Below the pieces are notes generated by a model, which searched no databases, was not told the DNA's origin, and was given only the letters and a program-made list of their open reading frames with translations. From JBKEDH01 sp047975295 (lineage in GTDB: Bacteria > Bacteroidota > Bacteroidia > Flavobacteriales > Flavobacteriaceae), in contig JBKEDH010000025.1 in assembly GCA_047975295.1 (NCBI GenBank), forward strand, positions 1 to 16,207: DNA of 16,207 nt. Direction: 5' to 3'. Each line of letters begins with the position of its first letter. The stretch's first letter is position 1. The translations under genes and the position numbers were made by a program. Positions 7,176 to 15,331 of the stretch are shown in pieces.

Positions 7176-8549
7176 ATGGATATTAAAAAAATAATATTGT
7201 CAGTTGCGGTTGCCGCAGTACTAGTGGCCTGTGGCTCTAACGATAAAGGTGAATTAGTGGGCGTGAAGGGCAAGGCTTGGCATCCGGAAAAACCTCTTGG
7301 AATGGAACTTGTTCCTGGTGGAGCGTTTATAATGGGTAAGGCCGACGACGATCTTGCCGGAGTACAGGATGCACCTTCCAAAACGGTAACGGTACGATCC
7401 TTTTATATGGATAATACCGAAATTACAAATAGCGAGTACCGAGAGTTTGTTTACTGGGTAAGGGACTCGATTATTAGAACCAGATTGGCCGTATTGGCAG
7501 ACGAGTTGGGAATGGTACCAGAAGATGGTGGCATTGGCGAATATGCATTTATGGATGCCGATACCTCAAATATGAGTGTATACGAAAAATATATGTTTGA
7601 AAACTATACCGGATTGGGCCCAACGGGCTACGAAGGTAGAAAACTTAACAAGGACATCGATTTAATATTTGATACAGATAGTTATCCCGATGAGTGGTAC
7701 ACCGAGGTAATGGATACTATGCATATTCCAATTTACGAAGCTTATAACGGTATCCGAACTTGGGATGTAACCAAGTTTAAGTTCCAGTATAATTATATGG
7801 ATATACAGGAAGCGGCAAGAAAACGTGGTGCAAAACGTAGCGATGTTATAAAAACAGAAGAGTTGGAAATTTATCCAGACACTACAGTTTGGATACGTGA
7901 TTTTGCTTATTCGTATAACGAGCCTATGCACAACGACTATTTTTGGCACGAAGCTTACAGCGATTATCCGGTGGTGGGCGTAACTTGGCAGCAGGCAAAG
8001 GCCTTTTGCGAATGGCGTACCATTAAAAAGAACACCTATCAAAGGTCTAAGGGAGCAGCTATGGTAAATGCTTTCCGGTTACCATCGGAAGCAGAGTGGG
8101 AATATGCGGCCAGAGGTGGTCTGCAAGCTGCAACCTATCCTTGGGGTGGACCATATACAAAGGATGATAGAGGTTGCTTTATGGCCAATTTTAAGCCCGT
8201 AAGAGGCGATTATGCTGCAGACGAAGCTCTTTATACGGTAGAAGCTAAATCGTACGACCCGAACGATTATAATCTATATAATATGGCAGGTAACGTGGCA
8301 GAATGGGTAGATGCTTCTTACGAGCCTTCATCGTACGAATTTGTATCGACTATAAACCCTAGTGTGGACAATAAAAACAATGGACGCAAGGTAATACGGG
8401 GTGGTTCTTGGAAAGACATCGCTTATTTTTTACAGGTGAGTTCCAGAGATTACGAGTATGCCGATTCTGCAAGAAGCTATATTGGGTTTAGAACGGTACA
8501 GGATTATATGGGAACCAAACTAACAAGTAATAACAACAAACAGAAATAA
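7176..8549 (+). CDS. gldK: GldK (PorK-like) T9SS outer-membrane lipoprotein
   Basis: Lipoprotein subunit of the type IX secretion and gliding apparatus; with GldN it forms the periplasmic ring under the outer membrane. The 457-residue protein has a lipoprotein signal peptide with lipobox LVAC (Cys19), then a formylglycine-generating-enzyme-like fold. FGE-type motifs are present: GVTWQQAKAFCEW, RLPSEAEWEYAARGG (from 301), NVAEW (373), RGGSW (408) and GFRTV (437). A long insertion lies between the first FGE strands and the rest of the fold. The paired catalytic cysteines of true FGE, expected shortly before the GFR motif, are absent (the stretch reads SSRDYEYADSARSYIGFR), so it is a structural rather than enzymatic member. 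It is the first gene of a run with 40, 45 and 31 bp gaps to gldL, gldM and gldN. Confidence 0.96.
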   Translation: MDIKKIILSVAVAAVLVACGSNDKGELVGVKGKAWHPEKPLGMELVPGGAFIMGKADDDLAGVQDAPSKTVTVRSFYMDNTEITNSEYREFVYWVRDSIIRTRLAVLADELGMVPEDGGIGEYAFMDADTSNMSVYEKYMFENYTGLGPTGYEGRKLNKDIDLIFDTDSYPDEWYTEVMDTMHIPIYEAYNGIRTWDVTKFKFQYNYMDIQEAARKRGAKRSDVIKTEELEIYPDTTVWIRDFAYSYNEPMHNDYFWHEAYSDYPVVGVTWQQAKAFCEWRTIKKNTYQRSKGAAMVNAFRLPSEAEWEYAARGGLQAATYPWGGPYTKDDRGCFMANFKPVRGDYAADEALYTVEAKSYDPNDYNLYNMAGNVAEWVDASYEPSSYEFVSTINPSVDNKNNGRKVIRGGSWKDIAYFLQVSSRDYEYADSARSYIGFRTVQDYMGTKLTSNNNKQK

Positions 8550-8589
8550 TTTAACTTACAAGTTTTACGTATTTAATATTTAAAAAAAC

Positions 8590-9228
8590 ATGGCACAATC
8601 AAAAGGAAGCAAAAGATTAATGAACATGGCCTATGGTCTTGGCGCATCAATCGTAATTATTGGAGCACTTTTTAAAATTACGCATTTCGAATTAGGACCT
8701 TTAACCGGTAACGTTATGTTAACCATAGGTCTTGTAACCGAAGCTATTATTTTTGCTATTTCGGCATTTGAACCTGTCGATGATGATGTCGATTGGTCTT
8801 TGGTATATCCCGAATTGGCCGGAGGAAAATCTATCAAAAAAGAAGAAAAACAAGATTCTCAAGGATTATTGTCCCAAAAACTGGATAATATGTTAAAAGA
8901 AGCTAAGATCGATGGGGAGTTAATGTCCAGTTTGGGAGCTAGTATAAGAAATTTTGAAGGTGCAGCCAAAAGTATAGCACCAACAGTAAATTCGATAGAA
9001 GCCTCAGAGAAATACTCGAAAGAATTATCGCTTGCGGCAGCTCAAATGGAATCACTTAACAGTTTGTACAAAGTGCAATTGGATAGTGCAAACAGACAAG
9101 CCTCCATTAATGAGGAAGCCGTGCAAAACGCAGCAAAACTAAAAGAACAAATGCAGTCTTTGGCATCAAATCTATCGTCTTTAAATGGTGTATATGGTGG
9201 AATGCTTTCAGCTATGAACAAAAACTAA
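8590..9228 (+). CDS. gldL: GldL, T9SS/gliding motor inner-membrane protein
   Basis: Inner-membrane stator component of the GldLM proton-driven motor that powers type IX secretion and gliding. The 212-residue protein has two transmembrane helices (about 14-31 and 41-60) in a short hairpin, then a cytoplasmic tail with predicted coiled-coil character (about 85-205, rich in Ala, Gln, Ser, Glu and Leu). Polar residues in the membrane segments match those reported as important in F. johnsoniae GldL (Lys27, His30, Glu49 there): here Lys29 and His32 in FKITHFELG, and Glu51 in LVTEAIIF, all shifted by two. This predicts a working proton path. The ATG at 8590 gives the standard MAQSKGSKR-like N-terminus. 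Confidence 0.97.
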   Translation: MAQSKGSKRLMNMAYGLGASIVIIGALFKITHFELGPLTGNVMLTIGLVTEAIIFAISAFEPVDDDVDWSLVYPELAGGKSIKKEEKQDSQGLLSQKLDNMLKEAKIDGELMSSLGASIRNFEGAAKSIAPTVNSIEASEKYSKELSLAAAQMESLNSLYKVQLDSANRQASINEEAVQNAAKLKEQMQSLASNLSSLNGVYGGMLSAMNKN

Positions 9229-9273
9229 AATTGGTTAATTAACAATAAAACCAAAGCAAACCAAATTTAGGAT

Positions 9274-10836
9274 ATGGCAGGAGGAAATTTATCACCAAGA
9301 CAACGTATGATTAATCTAATGTACCTCATATTTATTGCGATGTTGGCTTTAAATATGTCGAAGGAAGTTCTTTCTGCATTTGGATTAATGAACGAGCGTT
9401 TAACAGAATCGAATCAAGCTGCAGACGAAAGGAATCTTTCGTTTTTTGAGGGATTGAATCAAAAAGCAGCCGATCAGCCCGAAAAATATGGGCCATTAAA
9501 AAATCAAGCCGAACAGATTAAAACTTTATCGGCCAATTTTAATAGCTATTTAGAAGGCTTAAAATCCAAAATGGTCGAAAAAATAGAAGACCCAAAAGAT
9601 TACGAAATTATGGATAAGGGTGATTATTTAGATCAACATTTCTTTAAGGGAGACAAATTGAAACCGGATGGTGAGGAATTTTTAAACCAAATAGATACCT
9701 TTAGGGAAGGTGTGGTTAGTGCTTTACAGGGACAAAAAGGTATGGAGTCTATTATTAACGATGTTAATGAAAAATTTAGCACCGAACCCATAACCAATAG
9801 AGCTGGTAAACAAGTAGAATGGTTGGATTATCACTATAAAGGTTTTCCTTTAATAGCATCCCTAACCAAAATGACACAATTACAATCCGATATAAAGTCA
9901 ACAGGTTCGGAGGTGCTGTCCAATATGTTGCAAGGCACATTGTCCAGCGAAGTATCCATGACTAATTACACAACCTTAATGGAAACCTCAAAATCGGCCT
10001 ATTTTAGTGGAGAAGCATTCGATGGACAAATCGTGTTGGGGCGTAAAGACGCATCGACCAGACCCAGTAGGGTAGAATTAACATTGGATGGTAGAAAATT
10101 AAGCGAGGACCAATACAGTATCGAAGACGGTAAAGTAAAACTGAAAATTGGAACAGGAAATGTAGGTGAACATAAAATTGAAGGAAAACTAATCTTTGCC
10201 GAAGGTGGCGAAGAAATAGAAGTACCTGTAAAATCGTCGTTTGCTACGGTATCTAAACCAAATTCGGCAACTATTTCGGCCGATAAAATGAATGTGGTTT
10301 ACCGAGGTGTTTCAAACCCAATGACCATTTCGTTTGCCGGAATTGCCGATAATAATGTAAGCGCCTCGGCTCAAGGATTGAGTAGGGTAAGTGGAAGTAA
10401 ATATGTAATGGATGCTACCCGTGTATCTGGAAGAGAGGTAAGTATTAATGTTTCAGGAAAATTACCAACAGGCGAAACCGTTTCGGACAAAGCTACTTTT
10501 AGAATTAAGGATTTACCCAAACCCACCGGAACCATTAGAGGAGAGGATGGTTCGGTAAAAATGCAGCGAAATTCGTTGGCAATTGCAACTGTAGGAGCAA
10601 GGTTCGATGATTTCGACTTCGAATTGCCTTTACAAGTTAGTGGTTTTATGTTTAAGGTGGCCGGACAGCCTACCATAAACGTAAGTGGTAACAAGTTAGA
10701 TTCAAGAGCCAAACAAGCTTTAAGCCGTGCCAAGAGAGGTTCAGATGTTCAAATATTTAACATTCAAGCCAAAGCTAGTGGTATTAGCGTTAAGCTTAAA
10801 AAAGTATCACCAATAATGATAGAACTTACAAATTAA
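9274..10836 (+). CDS. gldM: GldM, T9SS/gliding motor periplasmic shaft protein
   Basis: Partner of GldL in the T9SS motor. A single N-terminal transmembrane helix (about 13-28, INLMYLIFIAMLALNM) anchors a large periplasmic region that dimerises and reaches the GldKN ring. The 520-residue length is normal for the family, whose periplasmic part folds into four domains (D1 helical, D2-D4 beta-rich); here the helical part spans about 30-225, and the rest is beta-prone. Arg9 in NLSPRQRMINLMY corresponds to the Arg9 reported to pair with the GldL glutamate in F. johnsoniae. The start follows a TTAGGAT stretch directly adjoining the ATG, too close to be a normal Shine-Dalgarno. The spacing (45 bp after gldL, 31 bp before gldN) supports one transcript. 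Confidence 0.97.
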   Translation: MAGGNLSPRQRMINLMYLIFIAMLALNMSKEVLSAFGLMNERLTESNQAADERNLSFFEGLNQKAADQPEKYGPLKNQAEQIKTLSANFNSYLEGLKSKMVEKIEDPKDYEIMDKGDYLDQHFFKGDKLKPDGEEFLNQIDTFREGVVSALQGQKGMESIINDVNEKFSTEPITNRAGKQVEWLDYHYKGFPLIASLTKMTQLQSDIKSTGSEVLSNMLQGTLSSEVSMTNYTTLMETSKSAYFSGEAFDGQIVLGRKDASTRPSRVELTLDGRKLSEDQYSIEDGKVKLKIGTGNVGEHKIEGKLIFAEGGEEIEVPVKSSFATVSKPNSATISADKMNVVYRGVSNPMTISFAGIADNNVSASAQGLSRVSGSKYVMDATRVSGREVSINVSGKLPTGETVSDKATFRIKDLPKPTGTIRGEDGSVKMQRNSLAIATVGARFDDFDFELPLQVSGFMFKVAGQPTINVSGNKLDSRAKQALSRAKRGSDVQIFNIQAKASGISVKLKKVSPIMIELTN

Positions 10837-10867
10837 AATTTAAAAATTTTAATAAAAATATAAGGAT

Positions 10868-11752
10868 ATGAGAATTTTAATATTAACCTTAGCTACTGTT
10901 TTTACAGTTTCGGGCGCGTTTGCTCAGGCCAATATACTTAATGCCAAAAGCCCCGATGAAATAGGAGTAAGAACTACAGCCCAAAAGCGAATTGATAGCG
11001 ACAAACCTTTAGAATACGGCTATGTGGACGATAGGGATATTCTGTTTTCTAAAATGGTTTGGGAAAAAATTGATTTGGACGAACGTGTCAATTTTCCGTT
11101 GTACTATCCTGTCGATACCAATAATATAGGTAGGGACAGACGCTCGTTGTACGATGTTCTTATGAAGAATATAAAGAATGGAAGAATAAAGCATATTTAC
11201 AGCGATTCTTATTTTAAAGTGAAAAGTAGTTTGGGTGATATTGAAGCAGCTCTATCAAAAGTAGATACAACCGAGTACGGTATCGAGCAATTAAATGCAG
11301 GCGAAGAGCTATCTGCCGAGTATATAGACAGACAAGATATCGCATCGGCCGATATTGTGGCGTACCATATAAAGGGACTTTGGTATTTCGATAAGCGTCA
11401 ATCCGAAATGAAATACCGTTTATTGGGAATTGCACCCGTAGCGCCAGACGTTCATTTTATGGATAGTGAAAATCCCGATTATGTAGAGCTCTTTTGGGTA
11501 TTTTATCCCGATGCCCGTGAAGTACTCCACGAGGCTAAATCCTTTAACGTAAGAAACAGTTCCATGCCTTTTTCGTTGGATCATGTGCTTAATGCAAGAC
11601 GATTTAACGGGTATATTTATAAAGAAGAAAATGTACAGGAAGATAGAACGATATCCGATTATATACCGGACAATGCTTTAATGCAATTATTGGAATCTGA
11701 CAGGATTAAAGAGAAAATTAGAGATTTCGAACTCGATATGTGGTCGTACTAA
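10868..11752 (+). CDS. gldN: GldN (PorN-like) T9SS periplasmic ring protein
   Basis: Periplasmic protein that complexes with GldK and contacts the tip of GldM. The 294-residue protein has a Sec signal peptide with a probable signal peptidase I site after Ala19 (SGAFA-QA). Family-typical stretches are visible: DDRDILFSKMVWEKIDLDERVNFP written in parts around residues 53-76, then YYPVDTN, RRSLYDVL, VAYHIKGLWYFDKR, YRLLGIAPV and ELFWVFYPDAREVLH. It is the last gene of gldKLMN and is followed within 25 bp by an intrinsic terminator. No second gldN-like copy (gldO, present next to gldN in F. johnsoniae) is in the window. Confidence 0.96.
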   Translation: MRILILTLATVFTVSGAFAQANILNAKSPDEIGVRTTAQKRIDSDKPLEYGYVDDRDILFSKMVWEKIDLDERVNFPLYYPVDTNNIGRDRRSLYDVLMKNIKNGRIKHIYSDSYFKVKSSLGDIEAALSKVDTTEYGIEQLNAGEELSAEYIDRQDIASADIVAYHIKGLWYFDKRQSEMKYRLLGIAPVAPDVHFMDSENPDYVELFWVFYPDAREVLHEAKSFNVRNSSMPFSLDHVLNARRFNGYIYKEENVQEDRTISDYIPDNALMQLLESDRIKEKIRDFELDMWSY

Positions 11753-11775
11753 TACTTACAATATAAAAACAAACC

Positions 11776-11801
11776 AGCTCACTTTTCTAGTGGGCTTTTT
11801 T
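11776..11801 (+). terminator. Rho-independent terminator after gldN
   Basis: AGCTCACT (11776-11783) pairs with AGTGGGCT (11789-11796) through an eight-pair stem with one G-U, a five-base loop, and a T run at 11796-11801 followed by more T-rich DNA. This is a clear intrinsic terminator for gldKLMN and separates it from the FAD oxidoreductase gene. Confidence 0.85.
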
Positions 11802-11838
11802 GTTTTATTTTTATTTTTTGAAATAGAACAATAGCAAT

Positions 11839-12885
11839 ATGCAAATAGATTATCTAATAGTAGGATTGGGCTTGGCAGGTATTAGCTTTTGCGAGCAGCT
11901 TAAAGCTCATAACAAAAGTTTTGTGGTATTTAGCGATAATTCGCAGCAATCGTCGCAGGTTGCGGGCGGATTGTACAATCCGGTAGTGTTAAAACGCTTT
12001 ACACCCGTTTGGAAATGTGAAGCACAATTGGAGCTACTTTCCATGTATTCCAATATAGAAAAAGAATTTAATATAAAACTCGATTATAAAATTCCCGTTT
12101 ACAGACGGTTTGCTTCTTTAGAAGAACAAAACGATTGGTTTACAGCATCCGATAAGCCAGTACTATCGGCATATATGTCGGTAAATATGGTTAAAAACAG
12201 CAATTATGCGGTAAATGCCCCTTTTGGTTTTGGCCAAGTGTTAAAAACCGGTCGTATCGATATAAAAACATTAATTGATATTTATGAAAAAGATCTACAA
12301 GCTAAATCCGTTTTTTACCCAAAAACCTTTCATTACGATAAACTTCAAATAGAACAAGATTTAGTTGCTTACGGGAATATAAAAGCCAGACATATTGTTT
12401 TTGCCGAAGGTTCGGGTATTAGGTATAATCCATATTTCAAGGCCTTACCCTTACGGCCAGCAAAAGGAGAATTGCTTATTATACACGCTCCCAAATTAAA
12501 GATGGATTACGTTTTAAAGGCTAATGTGTTTTTAATTCCATTGGGCAATGATAGATACATTGTGGGAACTACCTATAATTGGGAAAATTTAAACAACAAC
12601 ACTTCCAAAAAAGCCAAAGAAGAACTTGTTTTAAAGTTGGAAAAGGAAATAAATTGCGATTTTAAAATTGAAAATCAAGTGGCAGGCGTACGGCCAACCG
12701 TAAAAGATAGGCGTCCGTTGGTAGGCCGGCATGTAAAGTACAAAAACCTTTATGTTTTAAACGGTCTGGGAACCCGTGGCGTTATGATAGGACCTTATGT
12801 AGCCAAACAACTCTATAATTTTATTGAAAACGATTTGCCTTTGGACGATGAAATAAACATTGCAAGGTTTACCGATGTTCTTTAG
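11839..12885 (+). CDS. DAO-family FAD-dependent oxidoreductase
   Basis: 348-residue flavoprotein of the D-amino-acid oxidase/glycine oxidase superfamily. The N-terminal Rossmann motif for FAD is DYLIVGLGLAGISFCEQL (GxGxxG at 9-14). Further family signs are the VAGGLYNPV stretch after the first helix, ARHIVFAEGSGIRYNPYF in the middle, RPAKGELLII, and the C-terminal FAD-closing motif GVRPTVKDRRPLVGRH with VLNGLGTRGVMIGPYVAKQL. It has no signal peptide, so it is cytoplasmic. It resembles the C-terminal oxidase half of MnmC and other stand-alone DAO proteins, but the substrate cannot be named. It has its own start after the gldN terminator and overlaps the next gene tail to tail by 17 bp. Confidence 0.85.
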   Translation: MQIDYLIVGLGLAGISFCEQLKAHNKSFVVFSDNSQQSSQVAGGLYNPVVLKRFTPVWKCEAQLELLSMYSNIEKEFNIKLDYKIPVYRRFASLEEQNDWFTASDKPVLSAYMSVNMVKNSNYAVNAPFGFGQVLKTGRIDIKTLIDIYEKDLQAKSVFYPKTFHYDKLQIEQDLVAYGNIKARHIVFAEGSGIRYNPYFKALPLRPAKGELLIIHAPKLKMDYVLKANVFLIPLGNDRYIVGTTYNWENLNNNTSKKAKEELVLKLEKEINCDFKIENQVAGVRPTVKDRRPLVGRHVKYKNLYVLNGLGTRGVMIGPYVAKQLYNFIENDLPLDDEINIARFTDVL

Positions 12886-13258
12886 CAAACGATTTATCAT
12901 AATGGATAAAAAAATTAATCCAAATGTTTCGGGACAGTCTTAATATAATGGGTAAAAAGACGATTAACGTAGCTACAATCGATATAAAAAGCCCATCTAC
13001 CGAAACATTAAAAATATAGTGGGCAATAACAAACGCAGCAACAGCAAAAGCGATACCAACACCGTAACTTACGTACATAGCACCATAAAAAAACGAAGGC
13101 TCTATTTTATATTTGGTGTTGCAATTGCCACAACGCTCGTGCATATCTAAAACCCGGGAAAGTTTGTAAGGATTCTTGTTTGTGTACATCGATTCTTCAT
13201 GGCACTTGGGGCAAGCCCCAGTAAAAATACTATAAACTTTGTAACCTTTTAAAAACAT
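12869..13258 (-). CDS. DUF983-type zinc-ribbon membrane protein
   Basis: 129-residue small membrane protein of the DUF983 type, function unknown. It has an N-terminal zinc-ribbon with two CxxC pairs (Cys16/Cys19 in CPKC and Cys43/Cys46 in CGNC), then two transmembrane helices (about 55-80 and 85-108) and a short basic tail. The chosen ATG at 13258 gives MFLKGYKVYSIFTGACPKC, the normal family N-terminus. A longer in-frame start at 13363 would add 35 residues that do not look like the family and would overlap the divergent ABC-F gene by 36 bp. Its 3' end overlaps the FAD oxidoreductase by 17 bp. No function can be inferred from context. Confidence 0.85.
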   Translation of the reverse strand: MFLKGYKVYSIFTGACPKCHEESMYTNKNPYKLSRVLDMHERCGNCNTKYKIEPSFFYGAMYVSYGVGIAFAVAAFVIAHYIFNVSVDGLFISIVATLIVFLPIILRLSRNIWINFFIHYDKSFAKEHR

Positions 13259-13269
13259 ATTATTTAATG

Positions 13270-13286
13270 TACTTTTGGCAAAAATA
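13270..13286. promoter_or_regulatory. Face-to-face overlapping -7 elements (divergent promoters)
   Basis: The 17-base string TACTTTTGGCAAAAATA contains a perfect TAnnTTTG on the plus strand (13270-13277) and another on the minus strand (13279-13286, TATTTTTG), one base apart, forming a near-palindrome. The plus element would serve the ABC-F gene (start 13328), with a TTTT at 13247-13250 as a poor -33 box 19 bases upstream. The minus element would serve the DUF983 gene (start 13258). Neither has a good -33 TTTG. The DUF983 leader would be only about 15 nt. Confidence 0.5.
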
Positions 13287-13327
13287 CGCTTTAATAGTAT
13301 TATATAGTAAATTAAGTAGAAGAATCT

Positions 13328-15238
13328 ATGATGAACATTCATAATTTGTCTATTTCGTTCCAAGGAGAATATCTTTTCGAAGATATTTCGTTTAAACTTG
13401 GTAATGGTGATAGAGTAGGACTAATAGGAAAAAATGGAGCAGGAAAATCGACCATGCTTAAAATTTTATCAAGAGAAATGGAACCCGATTCCGGACAAAT
13501 AGCAACCGATAAAGAACTGAAAATTGGTTTTTTGAAGCAGGATATCGATTTCGATTTTGGCAGAACTGTTCTTGATGAAGCTTATGAAGCATTCACCGAA
13601 ATTAAAGCCATCGAAGCCCAATTGGAATATATTAATACCCAACTGGCAGAGCGTACCGATTACGAAAGCGAAGGCTACCATCAACTTATGGTAGATTTAA
13701 ACGACCTGCAGCACCAATACGAAATACTGGGAGGCTACAACTATCAAGGCGATACCGAAAAAATACTACAAGGTCTTGGTTTTAAGCGAAGCGATTTTAA
13801 TAAATTAACCGATACTTTTTCCGGTGGCTGGCGTATGCGTATCGAATTGGCAAAGCTATTGCTTCAAAACAACGATATTTTGTTGCTAGACGAGCCTACA
13901 AACCATCTTGATATAGAATCGATAATTTGGTTGGAAGGCTTTTTAAAAAACTATTCGGGAGCTGTAGTTATTGTATCGCACGATAAAATGTTTCTTGATA
14001 ATGTAACCAACCGAACCATCGAAATTTCTTTGGGCAGAATTTACGATTATCCAAAGCCTTATTCAGAATATTTAGTACTTCGGGAAGAAATAAGAACCCA
14101 ACAGCTGGCATCGCAGAAAAATCAGCAAAAACAAATTGAACAGACCGAAAAATTAATTGAAAAATTTCGCGCAAAAGCATCCAAAGCATCTATGGCGCAA
14201 TCGCTAATTAAAAAATTAGATAAAATTGAACGTATAGAAGTCGATGAAGAGGATAATAGTGTTATGACACTTAATTTTCCGGTTTCCATAACGCCAGGAA
14301 AAGTGGTTGTCGAAGCCGAAAACGTATCCAAAAACTACGGAAAAACCGAGGTACTAAAACATATTAACTTATTAATTGAACGGGATAGTAAGACTGCTTT
14401 TGTTGGACAGAACGGACAGGGAAAATCTACATTGGCCAAAATTATTGTTGGAGAAATAACATTTGAAGGCCATTTAAAACTGGGGCATAACGTACAGATT
14501 GGCTATTTTGCCCAAAACCAAGCCGAATATTTAGATGGTAACAAAACCGTTTTGGATACTATGATTTATGCCGCCAATGAAAGCAACAGAAGTAAAGTTC
14601 GCGATATTTTGGGTGCATTTTTGTTCCGTGGCGACGAGGTAGATAAATATGTAAGAGTACTTTCGGGAGGTGAGCGCAACCGTTTGGCATTGGCCAAATT
14701 AATGCTTCAACCGTTTAATGTTTTAATAATGGACGAGCCTACCAACCATCTTGATATAAAGTCTAAAAACGTTTTAAAAGAAGCCCTAAAACGTTTTGGT
14801 GGAACTTTGATTCTGGTATCTCACGATCGTGATTTTCTTCAAGGCCTAACCAATAAAGTATATGAGTTTAAAGACCATAAGTTAAAAGAATATCTGGGCG
14901 ATATCGATTATTATTTAAACGAACGTAATGTAGAAAGTTTACGGGAAGTAGAAAGGCGTACAGTAATCAAGGAGCAACCTAAAGAACCGAAACAGAAATC
15001 GTACGGAGACCAGAAGAAACTTAAATCCCTTAATAATAAATTGAGTAGTATTGAAGCAAAAATTGGTCAGTTAGAACGGGAAATAAAAGCTGTAGATGTT
15101 AAATTGGAAGCCGATTACGAAACCGTAAGCTCTCAGCCCAATTTCTTTGATAATTACCAGAAACTAAAAGCCGAACTGCAAGATTGTATGGGTAAATGGG
15201 AAACACTTCATTTGGAGATAGAAACATTTGATTTGTAG
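13328..15238 (+). CDS. ABC-F family ATPase (EttA/Uup type)
   Basis: 636-residue soluble protein with two ABC ATPase domains and no membrane segments, the layout of ABC-F translation factors that bind the ribosomal E site. Domain 1: Walker A GKNGAGKST (34-42), signature FSGGWRMR (about 164-171), Walker B ILLLDEPTNHLD with Asp188-Glu189. Domain 2: Walker A GQNGQGKST (360-368), signature LSGGERNR (about 445), Walker B VLIMDEPTNHLD with Asp469-Glu470. Switch histidines are present (IVSHDKMFL, LVSHDRDFL). The charged inter-domain linker (about 235-315) and a C-terminal coiled coil (about 555-635) resemble Uup. ATG at 13328 is immediately followed by another ATG at 13331; either could be used. It is more likely a housekeeping translation factor than a resistance protein, but the subfamily is not certain. 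Confidence 0.95.
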   Translation: MMNIHNLSISFQGEYLFEDISFKLGNGDRVGLIGKNGAGKSTMLKILSREMEPDSGQIATDKELKIGFLKQDIDFDFGRTVLDEAYEAFTEIKAIEAQLEYINTQLAERTDYESEGYHQLMVDLNDLQHQYEILGGYNYQGDTEKILQGLGFKRSDFNKLTDTFSGGWRMRIELAKLLLQNNDILLLDEPTNHLDIESIIWLEGFLKNYSGAVVIVSHDKMFLDNVTNRTIEISLGRIYDYPKPYSEYLVLREEIRTQQLASQKNQQKQIEQTEKLIEKFRAKASKASMAQSLIKKLDKIERIEVDEEDNSVMTLNFPVSITPGKVVVEAENVSKNYGKTEVLKHINLLIERDSKTAFVGQNGQGKSTLAKIIVGEITFEGHLKLGHNVQIGYFAQNQAEYLDGNKTVLDTMIYAANESNRSKVRDILGAFLFRGDEVDKYVRVLSGGERNRLALAKLMLQPFNVLIMDEPTNHLDIKSKNVLKEALKRFGGTLILVSHDRDFLQGLTNKVYEFKDHKLKEYLGDIDYYLNERNVESLREVERRTVIKEQPKEPKQKSYGDQKKLKSLNNKLSSIEAKIGQLEREIKAVDVKLEADYETVSSQPNFFDNYQKLKAELQDCMGKWETLHLEIETFDL

Positions 15239-15331
15239 TAAATGTTAATTTTTTAAACTTTTTATCGAAAAAATTAGCTTTTTATCCATAGATATGCTAC
15301 TTTGGTATCTATAATAGATTGATTTGACCCA

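Noticed and set aside
11803..11838. Promoter for the FAD oxidoreductase
   Set aside because: TATTTTTTG at 11812-11820 is one base too long for TAnnTTTG and has no -33 element at the correct spacing; the DNA is T-rich from the terminator, so the match is unconvincing.
12869..13363. Longer 164-residue version of the DUF983-type protein
   Set aside because: The extra 35 residues do not look like the family, run over the divergent promoter region and overlap the ABC-F start; the ATG at 13258 gives a standard family start.
15255..15290. Direct repeat CTTTTTATC, twice, in the gap after the ABC-F gene
   Set aside because: Two nine-base copies in AT-rich DNA are easily due to chance, and no binding site or repeat family is suggested.
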